64,000 nt of DNA from Limnoperna fortunei (GCA_944474755.1 OX104125.1:43291899-43355898), one strand, 5' to 3'; numbered from the stretch's first letter, positions 20,467-32,906 are shown. Translations and numbers: made by a program. Notes: a model not told the origin generated them from the sequence alone.

Positions 20467-21869
20467 TCTCCCCATACACGGGACCAACGGTTTGTCGTCC
20501 CTTCCGTAGGACTATCATCGTTTCTAGAGACCATCTGTCTAATGGTGTCAAGAGAGAGTCAAAAAATTGATCCATGAAATTTTCACCCCTAAAGAGGATT
20601 GAACCATGAACCTTTGAGTTAGTAGTCCGACGTGGTTGTCGTGTTTTGTCATGCGACTTTGTCATGTTTATGCACTTTGAAATGGGACTGTCTCTTGGGT
20701 ATTTCTTTGCTTCCACCTTATATAAGAACAAAATTATTGTAAAATTATAGCACTCAATTAGATATTTACACAAGTCGTTTTAGGAGTTATCAAGCAATGC
20801 CTTATTACATTGAATAATTTAAATAACAGGGCCGTAAATTATATGTAGGCATGTAGGCAACTGCCTCCTATTGCAAACTGGCAAAAAAAAAAATTGTGAA
20901 CAAAAATAAAATAAAATGGAATAAAAGTAAAAAGAGGAAAGAGAGAGAAAGAGGAAGAGATAAAATAAAAAAATGAAGGTGATATACAAATGTCATTTTT
21001 ATAGTGTCTCAGTTAACAAAATACACTAAACCCACATCATAAAAACCAATGAAAAGCACCCATGGATTTGCCAGATAGCAGGATTTTGCACAAATATGTG
21101 CTCAGCTTTTACTGCCTCCCCTTAATCTAAACACAATTTACGGCCCTGAAATTCCAGTAACACGATTTTTACGGCGTGTTCTTTATTTTGTAGAAGCATT
21201 ATGTATTGTATTTTCAAGATATATATTATAGATATAAAAAAATTAAGAGAGATTAAGAAGACCTGTGACATTTCAAGCATTAATTCTATTAATATACAAT
21301 GAAAACAACAGTTAACAAATATAATATAAACATTTTAATATGGGCATAATCAATAATATATACCGCTAATCAATATTAGTAAGGGAAATTTTTATCCGTG
21401 CAAAATGAACAATTTTGTCGATGTTTTTGCAAGAATATATGTAGGGACAATACATTCATATATATGCCAAAATAATGAAACAAGTCATATGTTTATAACT
21501 TACCGTAACTATGTATGTCCGCTGTATCTACCTGCTATCTGATGGCAATATAAGGAAATGGATTTAAAAAGCAATGTCACGGATTAGTTGATAACGGATT
21601 AGTAAATCGAGATCTCGGATTGGTAAACCGAGATAACGGATTAGTAAACCGAGATCTCGGATTGGTAAACCGAGATCTCGGATTGGTAAACCGAGATCTC
21701 GGATTGGTAAACCGAGATCTCGGATTAGTAAACCGAGATCTCGGATTAGTAAACTGAGATCTCAGATTGGTAATCTGAGATCTCGGATTGGTAAACTGAG
21801 ATAACGGATTAGTAATCCGAGATCTCGGATTAATATTTTTTTTTTGCATGTCCCTTTATGGCTTCCGTA
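20467..21869 (-). mobile_element. Composite repeat element, copy 2 (inverted partner of 5866-7746)
   Basis: The reverse complement matches 5866-7746 almost base for base outside the array. One visible difference is GGTTCATGG against GGTACATGG in the tRNA-like part. Its palindromic array (about 21585-21835, about 12 units) is roughly a third the length of that in copy 1, which accounts for most of the size difference. Flanks are unrelated, so these are two insertions or an inverted dispersed duplication and not a simple local palindrome. Confidence 0.8.
21585..21835. repeat. 21-bp palindromic tandem array, short version
   Basis: About 12 units of CCGAGATCTCGG-centred repeats; some cores read CTGAGATCTCAG, which keeps the palindrome by paired changes. 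Confidence 0.9.
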
Positions 21870-22125
21870 GATAATAGATATATAAACAGTATTTACATAA
21901 GATGGTTCTTATGTGGTGAATTTTACGCTAATTTGAGCAAACAATAGATATAAAAATTTACACATGCGAAAAGCTTACGCATGATTTTCATATATTATAA
22001 CTCGTTTGTCGAAATGTTATTATTTTTTTATGTCAAATCCATTTAGAAATTAAGTTATTTTCACACTTATGTCTTTTCACATCATTTTCATCCTGTCAAT
22101 ACATTATCCAAGTAAGTTTTTATAA

Positions 22126-22399
22126 TTAAGGTATCCGGACTATTATTGACCAGGTGATCATATTTGGTGTCCCAGATGTCGTTTTTTTTTATGGAGGAGA
22201 CCTCGGTAATGTTCGGCAAACATCGGAAATACTGTTTGAGTAACATTTTTTGCTCAAAACTGTTAACATTGACCCAAAGTAAAACAATATATTTAATTTG
22301 TATCATTTATTAGCAATACATTGATGTAATAAAGCTGTATTTTTTTTTGTCGAAAAATAAAACTAAACGGTGACTTCAATTATGGGTCGGATACCTTAA
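22126..22399. mobile_element. MITE flanked by TTAA (GGTATCCGGAC ends)
   Basis: TTAA occurs at both edges (22126-22129 and 22396-22399). Inside them are inverted ends GGTATCCGGAC and GTCGGATACC. Related copies are at 48051-48327 and, without clear ends, 5240-5440. TTAA duplications are typical of piggyBac and Kolobok transposons; with no transposase the choice is open. Confidence 0.75.
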
Positions 22400-22436
22400 C
22401 GTATTGTAATCAATTTCAATATGTGCTTATCATTAT

Positions 22437-22630
22437 AGCGAGCACAGCTCACAGCGGGCTGTGAAGAGCGGTTAGCTCTACGGCAATTACGCGTCCTTTG
22501 AACAAAATGAAATCACGTGATCAAAATCTGCTTAATGCTGATATTGAGGGTTTTTTTCGTCCGGAAGTTGATATCGTCAAAAAACTATCAAAGTGAATGA
22601 AGAAGAGCATTAAAATTAATTTTAAAGAAA
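22437..22630 (+). repeat. Dispersed repeat, copy 1 (shared with the window's right end)
   Basis: Shares GAAGAGCGGT, AGCTCTACGG, AATGAAATCACGTGATCAAA, AATGCTGATATTGA and CGTCCGGAAGTTGATATCGT with 63777-64000, in the same orientation. It includes the palindrome ATCACGTGAT. Confidence 0.8.
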
Positions 22631-23129
22631 GACTTGAAAATAAAGTTGAAATCGATTAAAAAATGTTATATTTAAAATTTACAACAAAAATTTCATACTA
22701 TTTTTTTGCAATCTCTTAATCGATCTTTAAAAAACTGACAATCAAATTACATTTCATGTGATGTCAGCATTACAAAGAAAGACGTCACGTGACCACTGGA
22801 ATTTAGAGGCACATTTAGGGTGTTCGGAAGTAACGTCAATTATGAAATGCACATTATATATTGATAATAAAGGATTATATAGTCTGTGCTCGCATTTGTG
22901 GCAATGCCTACTCCATATTACTTGTATGGATAACGTTTTGCATATTTTAGTGCTTTTTATACTTTTCACTTGATTTGTACATGAAATTTTATGCAAAGAA
23001 TACATAGAATTTCATGTGTATCTATTTGTACAAATATGTCATTGGAACTGATATCCCTGTGTGACACTATTAGTCCGCTTTCCTCTGTCATTTTGTTTTC
23101 AATATGAAAAAACAGTTTTATATATTTAG

Positions 23130-23198
23130 ATTTTTAGATAACAATGTACTTACATCAATAACAGACAGTTCATTTGATGGATTACATTTAACGACATT
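23130..23198 (+). CDS. LRR exon D
   Basis: A 69-bp exon after TATATTTAG and before GTAAGTAT. It encodes (L)FLDNNVLTSITDSSFDGL then HLTTL, a 23-residue repeat, one residue shorter than the others. Phase 2 at both ends. It joins in frame to the LRRCT exon at 26439. Confidence 0.78.
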
Positions 23199-23394
23199 GT
23201 AAGTATAACATAATTTAAGGTTTAAATTAGTTTTGTATAGTCACATGATATTCAATTATATTACATATGGTGTGTTCAATTATTATTCTTATTTGCTGAG
23301 CCAATGACTTGATTTACATAATGTTCTGTGTATTTTAGAACCAAAGGCGTTCCGAAACTGTTCTATCAAACAATTTATGCTACAAACTATATAA

Positions 23395-23520
23395 TAAGGA
23401 TCAAACATACGAAACGAAAAATGAGAAACCCGAACCCATAAAAACCATGGGTGCACTAAGGTGCTCCGGATGAGTAAGCAGTGCTTGCCTCTATAGAGAC
23501 ACCGGTCGAGTTACTTCTAA
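23395..23520. repeat. Solo retroelement end, matching 1625-1716
   Basis: Contains ACCCATAAAAACCATGGGTG, GGTGCTCCGGATGAGTAAGC and GGTCGAGTTACTTC with no reverse transcriptase beside it. It is either a solo terminal repeat or a strongly 5'-truncated insertion. Confidence 0.65.
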
Positions 23521-23754
23521 GTTATTTTCGTGTAACCTATTTTACTATATACATAATAACGCAACACCGCCAATATCAATTGTCAGTATATCAGATTTTA
23601 AAAACCAGTACAATAATCCACCAGATATAATAATCTAACGTCATAACAGCTATGTCCTATATGATCTTGCTTTATCTAATGTATATTACCGGGATTCTTG
23701 TCTAGTAGCGCGACGTTCATAGACTACTAAATACAATTACGTATATGCCGCTAT

Positions 23755-23796
23755 TGGTATAGAAACGCATTTGCGTTTCTATACCACTATCCTGCA
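23755..23796. repeat. Perfect short hairpin
   Basis: GGTATAGAAACGCA and TGCGTTTCTATACC flank a two-base TT centre, so the 30 bases form a perfect inverted repeat. Confidence 0.85.
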
Positions 23797-24309
23797 TTAC
23801 CTGTCTGTGAGGCTAAGATAAATCTACAACATCAGACGCTGTAACCTAGCTCTGTGAATTGAACTCAACCTATATCGCGTTAAACTCACAAGCTTTACTA
23901 ATAGGTTTTGTTCTCTGTCTCTACTTTCTGACTCGGTCATTCTTCGCGATTGCTATTCGGAATGTTTGTAAAATTAATTTTTTTAACATATGTTAACACT
24001 TTCATGTCACGTATTATGCATATTTTATCACACATTTTATCAATGTAGCTATATTAAACAACATCCAGTGCATATATACTCAACACCGTCAGACCTGCTA
24101 CGACCTCATCTGTATCAATGAAAAACCCCATTGTTTTGAAATATCTCTGCATAAAAAGATTAGTCTTACGGTTCTTTATTTCTCTTTTTTGGATGGTTTG
24201 TTTGACGGGTTTGACAGTATATAAAATTCTGGAAATCTAATTGATTTCTCCCTGTATGACTTTATTTAGAGATTTCACAAACAACTTTATAAGTACTATA
24301 CAGATAAAG

Positions 24310-25815
24310 AACACAGGCGGAATACTCTCATCTTCCACTGTGTAAGTAACATTTGTAAGAGGATTTCTGTTATCTTCCACTGCGTAATGAACGTTTGTTA
24401 GAGGATTTGTGTAATCTTCCACTGTTTAAGTAACATTTGTAAGAGGATTTCTGTCATCTTCCACTGTGTAAGTAACATTTGTAAGAGGATAAATGTCATC
24501 TTTCACCGTGTAACGTTTATAATAGGATTGCTGTCATCTTCCACAGTGTAAGTAACATTTGTAAGAGGATAACTGTCATCTTCCACTGTGTAAGTAACAT
24601 TTGTAAGAGGATTACTGTCATCTTCCACTGTGTTAGTAACGTTTGTAAGAGGATAACTGTCATCTTCCACTGTGAAGTAACATTTGTAAGAGGATTACTA
24701 TCATCTTCCACTATGTAAGTAACATTTGTAAGAGGATTTCTGTTATCTTCCACTGTGGAAGTAACATTTGTAAGAGGATTACTGTCATTTTCCACTGTGT
24801 AAGTAACATTTGTAAGAGGATAACTGTCATCTTCCACTGTGTAAGTAACATTTGTAAGATGATTACTGTCATCTTCCACTGTAGAAGTAACATTTGTAAG
24901 AGGATAACTGTCATCTTCCACTATGTAAGTAACATTTGTAAGAGGATTTCTGTTATCTTCCACTGTGGAAGTAACATTTGTAAGAGGATTACTGTCATTT
25001 TCCACTGTGTAAGTAACATTTGTAAGAGGATTACTGTCATCTTCCACTGTGTAAGTAACATTTGTAAGAGGATAACTGTCATCTTCCACTGTGTTAGTAA
25101 CGTTTGTAAGAGGATAACTGTCATCTTCCACTGTGAAGTAACATTTGTAAGAGGATAACTATCATCTTCCACTATGTAAGTAACATTTGTAAGAGGATTT
25201 CTGTTATCTTCCACTGTGGAAGTAAAACATTTGTAAGAGGATTACTGTCATTTTCCACTGTGTAAGTAACATTTGTAAGATGATTACTGTCATCTTCCAC
25301 TGTAGAAGTAACATTTGTAAGAGGATAACTGTCATCTTCCACTATGTAAGTAACATTTGTAAGAGGATAACTGTCATCTTCCACTGTGTAAGTAACATTT
25401 GTAAGATGATTACTGTCATCTTCCACTGTAGAAGTAACATTTGTAAGAGGATTACTGTCATCTTTTTTTACTATGTAAGTAACGTTTGTAAGAGGATAAC
25501 TGTCATCTTCCACTGTGAAGTAACATTTGTAAGAGGATTTCTGTCATCTTCCACTGTGTAAGTAACATTTGTAAGAGAATTTCTGTCATCTGCCACTGTG
25601 TAAGTAACATTTGTAAAAGGATAACTGTCATCTTCCACTGTACATTTGTATAATGCAATGATGTCATTTGATAGCGCACTGTGTAAGTAACATTTGTAAG
25701 AGGATAACTGCCATCTTCCACTGTGTAAGTAACGTTTGTAGATTACTGTCATTTTCCACTGTGTAAGTAACATTTGTAAGAGGATTTCTGTCATCTTACA
25801 CTGTGTAAGAAACAT
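24310..25815. repeat. 42-bp tandem array (about 35 units)
   Basis: Units read AAGTAACATTTGTAAGAGGA, then T(A/T)ACTGTCATCTTCCACTGTGT with point variants. The 42-bp period gives stop-free frames of 14-residue repeats (EDDSNPLTNVTYTV on minus), which change frame after indels and are not genes. On the plus strand nearly every unit contains TGTGTAAGTAAC and TTTGTAAGAGG, both like splice donors. It lies in the intron between LRR exons D and E. Confidence 0.92.
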
Positions 25816-26438
25816 AAAAATATGCTTGTATATGAGTCAGTACACTGGTTCTCTGCCGTTGGAGGTTTATACACATGTTCCGTATATAAATATCGCGAGA
25901 CGAGATTTGATAGATAGGAACAGGTCCTATGAGACAGTTGACTATCTTCCTTCTAGTATTTAAATATTCTTTCGTTAAAGTGGATAACTCCATTAGAGTC
26001 TGTAAATCGTTGTAGAATTGTTTACTTAACGTCTAGCAAGCAGTATTGCAGCTATATATTTCAATCGGGAATCATTTTTAAAATGCAATAAGTCAGATCG
26101 GGAAATGGGAAAGCCAAATTTTGACTTCCACTGGAAAAAGTACTGCCTTTGGTAGTGTTCTATAGTGAGTTTATGTCAATCGACATCTTCAAAAGGAGTC
26201 TATAGCGTTCAAGGAGCGTGGCATTTTATTTTCATTAGAACAGTAACAACAATGTCAATTTTTAAGAAAATTGATAACAGCTAATGGTTGAAAAAACCCA
26301 TTAACAGAAAAGATCCTGCCCCTCTCTTATACATTCTGTAATCTTTCTCCAATATCTGTTTCATATATAACTATATTAATTAGCATGCAGCAAATGTTTT
26401 CTTTTGATAATACAATTCCCCCCTTCGTTATTTTTAAG
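25816..26438. other. Intron sequence before the LRRCT exon
   Basis: AT-rich with no recognised repeat or gene; it ends in the TTATTTTTAAG acceptor of the next exon. Confidence 0.45.
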
Positions 26439-26596
26439 AGATTTAACCAATAATCCATTGGAGTGTGACTGTAATCTGACGGCCTTCCATTGGTTAGTAA
26501 AGTATTATGCCCAACAGGTTAAAGTGGTCAATGCCAGGTGTACAGGGACGGAGTCTTTGATTCAAAATAGTGATATGTTATTTGTGGACTGCACAG
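26439..26596 (+). CDS. LRR C-terminal cap (LRRCT) exon
   Basis: A 158-bp exon encoding DLTNNPLECDCNLTAFHWLV and, further on, NARCTGTESL and MLFVDC, ending in GTAAGT. NPxxCDCxxxxxxxW with later Cys residues is the LRRCT signature, which caps LRR arrays in secreted and membrane proteins such as Slit, Trk-like and Toll-like receptors. It starts in phase 2, as the four upstream LRR exons require, and ends in phase 1, a phase often used before extracellular modules such as Ig domains. No following exon was recognised within the window, so the protein's C terminus and membrane topology are unknown. Confidence 0.85.
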
Positions 26597-26964
26597 GTAA
26601 GTGCGCCATTTGTTCCATGGTGTTAAAGTAAAAGAATACCTTAAATTGTACGGTCTTTTTATGTGCATATAGTAAAACAATTTACAGATCTAAAATACAA
26701 ACTTAAATTTACAGAAAGCTATGTATATATTGCAAGAGCGGGACTAGTCTTAAACATACACATTATCTATGTGATTGAATCTGCAATTACACGTGGGTGG
26801 GTTTAAGTTATAATAGTAGGACGTTTTAACACAAAATCAGTCAGACATAAAAATCTAAACATAGTTGTGTAAGACAGATAAATGTAACTCAAACATTTTC
26901 CAAATGACAAATATTTCTGTTAGCCAGATAATCACTTTTGTTCAAACTTTGTATATTGTAAAAT

Positions 26965-27238
26965 TCATTATCGCTATTTTGCAGTATTTTCCTTGGATCT
27001 TTATGTGCGATATTATTCCATCTCACTCTACTAGCGTGAGATGGGCCCATCTCAGCTCGCTGTCAAGACGTCGTTAAGTAAACACTGTGACGTCACAATG
27101 TTACACGGCGATAAACAGATTATTTACGTTTTTTGAAACTCAATGCACTTTCTCGCCATCTCATGTCAGGGCTGTCGCCCTTCGATGAGATACGACGAGA
27201 AAATGCATCTCGTTTCAAAAAATGTAAATAATCTATAA
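26965..27238 (+). mobile_element. Dispersed repeat/MITE, copy 1
   Basis: Homologous to 37018-37294. The right half is bounded by inverted repeats GATTATTTACGTTTTTTGAA (27118) and TTCAAAAAATGTAAATAATC (27213). Shared text includes GAGATGGGCCCATCT, a palindrome, and GTCGCCCTTCGATGAGATAC. Confidence 0.7.
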
Positions 27239-27544
27239 GTAAAGCTGAAATGTTGATTGCTGGACGTATCATAACAAAAATAAATCATCAAGTCCGTTCA
27301 ATATTTTATATTGTGACGATTTTGAAGCTTTTATTTTAATTCTTATTCGCTTCAAATAAAACAATTTGACTAACTTGGGAATAGTTCGAATAGTTAAACC
27401 AAATACCACCAAATATTGATGATAGTTTTATAGATTTTTCGACGGAATGTGACCAGCATAAAAATTTACATACGTTTAGTCTAGCACTTCTGACGAATTC
27501 TTGTTAGATTAAAGAACAAAATTGTAATAATGTTTCTTAGTTAG

Positions 27545-30500
27545 TCCTCCTATGTAATGTCTGTTAATAAGTCCTCCTAAGTAATGTCTGTTAGTAAGTC
27601 CTCCTACATAATGTCTGTTAGTAAGTCCTCCTACGTAATGTCTGTTAATAAGTCCTCCTACGTAATGTTTGTTAGTAAGTCCTCCTACGTAATGTCTGTT
27701 ATTATGTCCTCCTACGTAATGTATGTTAGTAAGTCCTCCTACGTAATGTCTGTTAGTAAGTCCTCCTACGTAATGTCTGTTATTATGTCCTCCTACGTAA
27801 TGTCTATTATTATGTCCTCCTACGTAATGTCTGTTAGTAAGTCCTCCTACGTAATGTCTGTTATTATGTCCTCCTACGTAATGTCTGTTATTATGTCCTC
27901 CTACGTAATGTATGTTAGTAAGTACTCCAACATAATGTCTGTTAGTAAGTCCTCCTACGTAATGTCTGTTAGTAAGTCCTCTTTCGTAATGTATGTTAGT
28001 AAGTACTCCTACGTAATGTCTGTTAGTAAGTCCTCTTTCGTAATGTCTGTTATTATGTCCTCCTACGTAATGTATGTTAGTAAGTCCTCCTACGTAATGT
28101 CTGTTAGTAAGTCCTCCTACGTAATGTCTGTTATTATGTCCTCCTACGTAATGTCTATTATTATGTCCTCCTACGTAATGTCTGTTATTATGTCCTCCTA
28201 CGTAATGTCTGTTATTATGTCCTCCTACGTAATGTCTGTTATTATGTCCTCCTACGTAATGTATGTTAGTAAGTACTCCAACATAATGTCTGTTAGTAAG
28301 TCCTCCTACGTAATGTCTGTTAGTAAGTCCTCCTACGTAATGTCTGTTAGTAAGTCCTCCTACGTAATGTCTGTTAGTAAGTACTCCTACGTAATGTCTG
28401 CCTCCTACTTAATGTCTGCCTCCTACGTAATGTCTGCCTCCTACGTAATGTATGTTAGTAGGTCCTCTTTCGTAATGTATGTTAGTAAGTACTCCTACGT
28501 AATGTCTGTTAGTAAGTCCTCTTTCGTAATGTCTGTTATTATGTCCTCCTATGTAATGTCTGTTAGTAAGTCCTCCTACGTAATGTATGTTAGTAAGTCC
28601 TCCTACGTAATGTCTGTTAGTAAGTCCTCCTACGTAATGTATGTTAGTAAGTCCTCCTACGTAATGTATGTTAGTAAGTACTCCTACGTAATGTATGTTA
28701 GTAAGTCCTCCTACGTAATGTCTGTTAGTAAGTCCTCCTACGTAATGTATGTTAGTAAGTCCTCCTACGTAATGTATGTTATTATGTCCTCCTACGTAAT
28801 GTCTGTTAGTAAGTCCTCCTACGTAATGTCTGTTAGTAAGTCCTCCTACGTAATGTATGTTAGTAAGTCCTCCTACGTAATGTATGTTAGTAAGTCCTCC
28901 TACGTAATGTCTGTTAGTAAGTACTCCTACGTAATGTCTGTTATTATGTCCTCCTACGTAATGTCTGTTAGTAAGTACTCCTACGTAATGTCTGTTATTA
29001 TGTCCTCCTACGTAATGTCTGTTAGTAAGTACTCCTACGTAATGTCTGTTATTATGTCCTCCTACGTAATGTCTGTTAGTAAGTCCTCCTACGTAATGTA
29101 TGTTAGTAAGTACTCCTACGTAATGTCTGTTATTATGTCCTCCTACGTAATGTATGTTAGTAAGTCCTCCTACGTAATGTATGTTAGTAAGTCCTCCTAC
29201 GTAATGTATGTTAGTAAGTCCTCCTACGTAATGTCTGTTAGTAAGTCCTCTTACGTAATGTCTGTTAGTAAGTCCTCCTACGTAATGTATGTTATTAAGT
29301 ACTCCTACATAATGTCTGTTAGTAAGTCCTCCTACGTAATGTCTGTTAGTAAGTCCTCCTACGTAATGTATGTTAGTAAGTCCTCCTACGTAATGTATGT
29401 TAGTAAGTCCTCCTACGTAATGTATGTTAGTAAGTCCTCCTACGTAATGTCTGTTAGTAAGTCCTCTTACGTAATGTCTGTTAGTAAGTCCTCCTACGTA
29501 ATGTCTGTTATTATGTCCTCCTACGTAATGTATGTTAGTAAGTCCTCCTACGTAATGTATGTTATTAAGTACTCCTACATAATGTCTGTTAGTAAGTCCT
29601 CCTACGTAATGTCTGTTAGTAAGTCCTCCTACGTAATGTATGTTAGTAAGTCCTCCTACGTAATGTATGTTAGTAAGTCCTCCTACGTAATGTATGTTAG
29701 TAAGTCCTCCTACGTAATGTCTGTTAGTAAGTCCTCTTACGTAATGTCTGTTAGTAAGTCCTCCTACGTAATGTCTGTTATTATGTCCTCCTACGTAATG
29801 TATGTTAGTAAGTCCTCCTACGTAATGTCTGTTAGTAAGTCCTCTTACGTAATGTCTGTTAGTAAGTCCTCCTACGTAATGTCTGTTATTATGTCCTCCT
29901 ACGTAATGTATGTTAGTAAGTCCTCCTACGTAATGTATGTTAGTAAGTCCTCCTACGTAATGTATGTTAGTAAGTCCTCTTACGTAATGTCTGTTAGTAA
30001 GTCCTCCTACGTAATGTCTGTTATTATGTCCTCCTACGTAATGTATGTTAGTAAGTCCTCCTACGTAATGTATGTTAGTAAGTCCTCCTACGTAATGTCT
30101 GTTATTATGTCCTCCTACGTAATGTATGTTAGTAAGTCCTCCTACGTAATGTATGTTAGTAAGTCCTCCTACGTAATGTATGTTAGTAAGTCCTCTTACG
30201 TAATGTCTGTTAGTAAGTCCTCCTACGTAATGTCTGTTATTATGTCCTCCTACGTAATGTATGTTAGTAAGTCCTCCTACGTAATGTCTGTTAGTAAGTA
30301 CTCCTACGTAATGTCTGTTATTATGTCCTCCTACGTAATGTATGTTAGTAAGTCCTCCTACGTAATGTATGTTAGTAAGTACTCCTACGTAATGTATGTT
30401 AGTAAGTCCTCCTACGTAATGTCTGTTAGTAAGTCCTCCTACGTAATGTATGTTAGTAAGTTCTCCTACGTAATGTATGTTAGTAAGTACTCCTACGTAA

Positions 30501-32170
30501 TGTATGTTAGTAAGTCCTCCTACGTAATGTATGTTAGTAAGTCCTCCTACGTAATGTATGTTAGTAAGTCCTCCTACGTAATGTATGTTAGTAAGTACTC
30601 CTACGTAATGTATGTTAGTAAGTCCTCCTACGTAATGTATGTTAGTAAGTACTCCTACGTAATGTATGTTAGTAAGTCCTCCTACGTAATGTATGTTAGT
30701 AAGTCCTCCTACGTAATGTATGTTAGTAAGTCCTCCTACGTAATGTATGTTAGTAAGTACTCCTACGTAATGTATGTTAGTAAGTCCTCCTACGTAATGT
30801 CTGTTAGTAAGTACTCCTACGTAATGTCTGTTATTATGTCCTCCTACGTAATGTATGTTAGTAAGTCCTCCTACGTAATGTATGTTAGTAAGTCCTCCTA
30901 CGTAATGTCTGTTATTATGTCCTCCTACGTAATGTATGTTATTAAGTCCTCCTACGTAATGTATGTTAGTAAGTCCTCCTACATAATGTCTGTTAGTAAG
31001 TCCTCCTACGTAATGTCTGTTAGTAAGTCCTCTTACGTAATGTATGTTAGTAAGTCCTCCTACGTAATGTCTGTTATTATGTCCTCCTACGTAATGTATG
31101 TTAGTAAGTCCTCCTACGTAATGTATGTTAGTAAGTACTCCTACGTAATGTCTGTTAGTAAGTCCTCCTACGTAATGTCTGTTAGTAAGTCCTCCTACAT
31201 AATGTCTGTTATTATGTCCTCCTACGTAATGTATGTTAGTAAGTCCTCCTACGTAATGTCTGTTAGTAAGTACTCCTACGTAATGTCTGTTATTATGTCC
31301 TCCTACGTAATGTATGTTAGTAAGTCCTCCTACGTAATGTATGTTAGTAAGTCCTCCTACGTAATGTCTGTTATTATGTCCTCCTACGTAATGTATGTTA
31401 TTAAGTCCTCCTACGTAATGTATGTTAGTAAGTCCTCCTACATAATGTCTGTTAGTAAGTCCTCCTACGTAATGTCTGTTAGTAAGTCCTCTTACGTAAT
31501 GTATGTTAGTAAGTCCTCCTACGTAATGTCTGTTATTATGTCCTCCTACGTAATGTATGTTAGTAAGTCCTCCTACGTAATGTATGTTAGTAAGTACTCC
31601 TACGTAATGTCTGTTAGTAAGTCCTCCTACGTAATGTCTGTTAGTAAGTCCTCCTACGTAATGTCTGTTAGTAAGTCCTCCTACGTAATGTCTGTTAGTA
31701 AGTACTCCTACGTAATGTCTGTTATTATGTCCTCCTACGTAATGTCTGTTAGTAAGTCCTCCTACGTAATGTCTGTTAGTAAGTTCTCCTACGTAATGTC
31801 TGTTATTATGTCCTCCTACGTAATGTCTTTTATTATGTCCTCCTACGTAATGTCTGTTAGTAAGTCCTACTACGTAATGTCTGTTATTAAGTCCTCCTAC
31901 GTAATGTATGTTAGTAAGTCCTCCTACGTAATGTATGTAAGTAAGTACTCCTACGTAATGTATGTAAGTAAGTCCTCCTACGTAATGTCTGTTAGTAAGT
32001 CCTCCTACGTAATGTATGTAAGTAAGTACTCCTACGTAATGTATGTTAGTAAGTACTCCTACGTAATGTATGTAAGTAAGTCCTCTTTCGTAATGTCTGT
32101 TAGTAAGTCCTCCTACGTAATGTCTGTTATTATGTCCTCCTACGTAATGTCTGTTAGTAAGTCCTCCAAC
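27545..32170. repeat. 4.6-kb satellite of 27-bp units (about 170 copies)
   Basis: Units follow TACGTAATGTCTGTTAGTAA plus GTCCTCC, with main variants TGTATGTT, TTATTATGT and AGTACTCC. The unit has no stop in one plus frame and one minus frame, which creates spurious frames of 1580 and 1255 codons (MSVSKSSYV and GGLTNRHYV repeats). Longer blocks repeat as well: about 30780-31170 against 31240-31640, and 29285-29520 against 29555-29800. The plus strand repeats GTAAGT in most units. Confidence 0.95.
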
Positions 32171-32329
32171 GTTCAATGTGATCTGATGAAGAGCTATTTA
32201 TTTTCAGCTCAAGAGAACTCTTTACTTTTCAATCGAGCAGTCGTTTCTCATCATCACTTGAGAGTTGTACAGATGATGATTACGTTTTATTCCTGCATAT
32301 TCCTGTCAACAACTGGATTGGTTTAATTA

Positions 32330-32790
32330 CATAAAACAATTAAAAATGGATGGGGGTGGGGCAAGATCTTTTCTGTTAATGTGTTTTGGGCATTTTGACA
32401 GATGTGTTTACTGTAAACCAATGTCAACTGTTTTTCAACCATTAGCTGTTATATGTTTTCTTAAAAATTGACATTGTTGTTAACTGTTATAATGAAAATA
32501 AAAAACCTGATTGTTTTTAATAGTAATGCCTTTCGATGAGGTTCTCCTGTTATTTTTTTTTTTTTGAACTCATTGTTTTCTGTTTTTTCATGTTAATTGC
32601 TGTTATCTGTTATCATTATTTTAAATTTACTTTTCGAAAAATAAAAAATTATTAACCTGTTAATGGACCCCCCTCTCCCCACAGCAAAACGCACACAATG
32701 TGTGATAACTTCTCCTTATTCATTACCTATTTTGTTTTTGTTACACGGTTTTACGTAAAATAAATCTTTAGCATTGTATTTTGTTTTTGT
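32330..32790. other. Unremarkable AT-rich segment after the satellite
   Basis: No gene, hairpin or named repeat recognised. Confidence 0.4.
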
Positions 32791-32794
32791 TTTG

Positions 32795-32906
32795 AATAAT
32801 GTTTAACGCCACTTTAAGCAATTTTTCAGCTATATCATTGCGTACAGCTTTTATTGAGAGAGGAAGCGGAGTACCCAGAGAAAAACCCCGACCTTCGGTT
32901 TTAGTA
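32795..32906 (-). repeat. SINE fragment, copy 4
   Basis: Tail and part of the body only: TTTAACGCCACTTTAAGCAA, then TTTTTCAGCTATATCATTGC, then the CCCGACCTTCGG body. The tRNA head is missing. Confidence 0.75.

Noticed and set aside
24517..25815. Minus frames with EDDSNPLTNVTYTV repeats
   Set aside because: 42-bp array by-product; frame changes at every indel and no start or end domains.
27545..32170. CRISPR-like array
   Set aside because: Units abut directly with no unique spacers, and the genome is eukaryotic.
27584..32326. A 1580-codon plus-strand frame of MSVSKSSYV repeats
   Set aside because: It exists because the 27-base unit lacks a stop in that frame; the minus strand is open too. 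No signal, domain or non-repeat coding text supports a gene.
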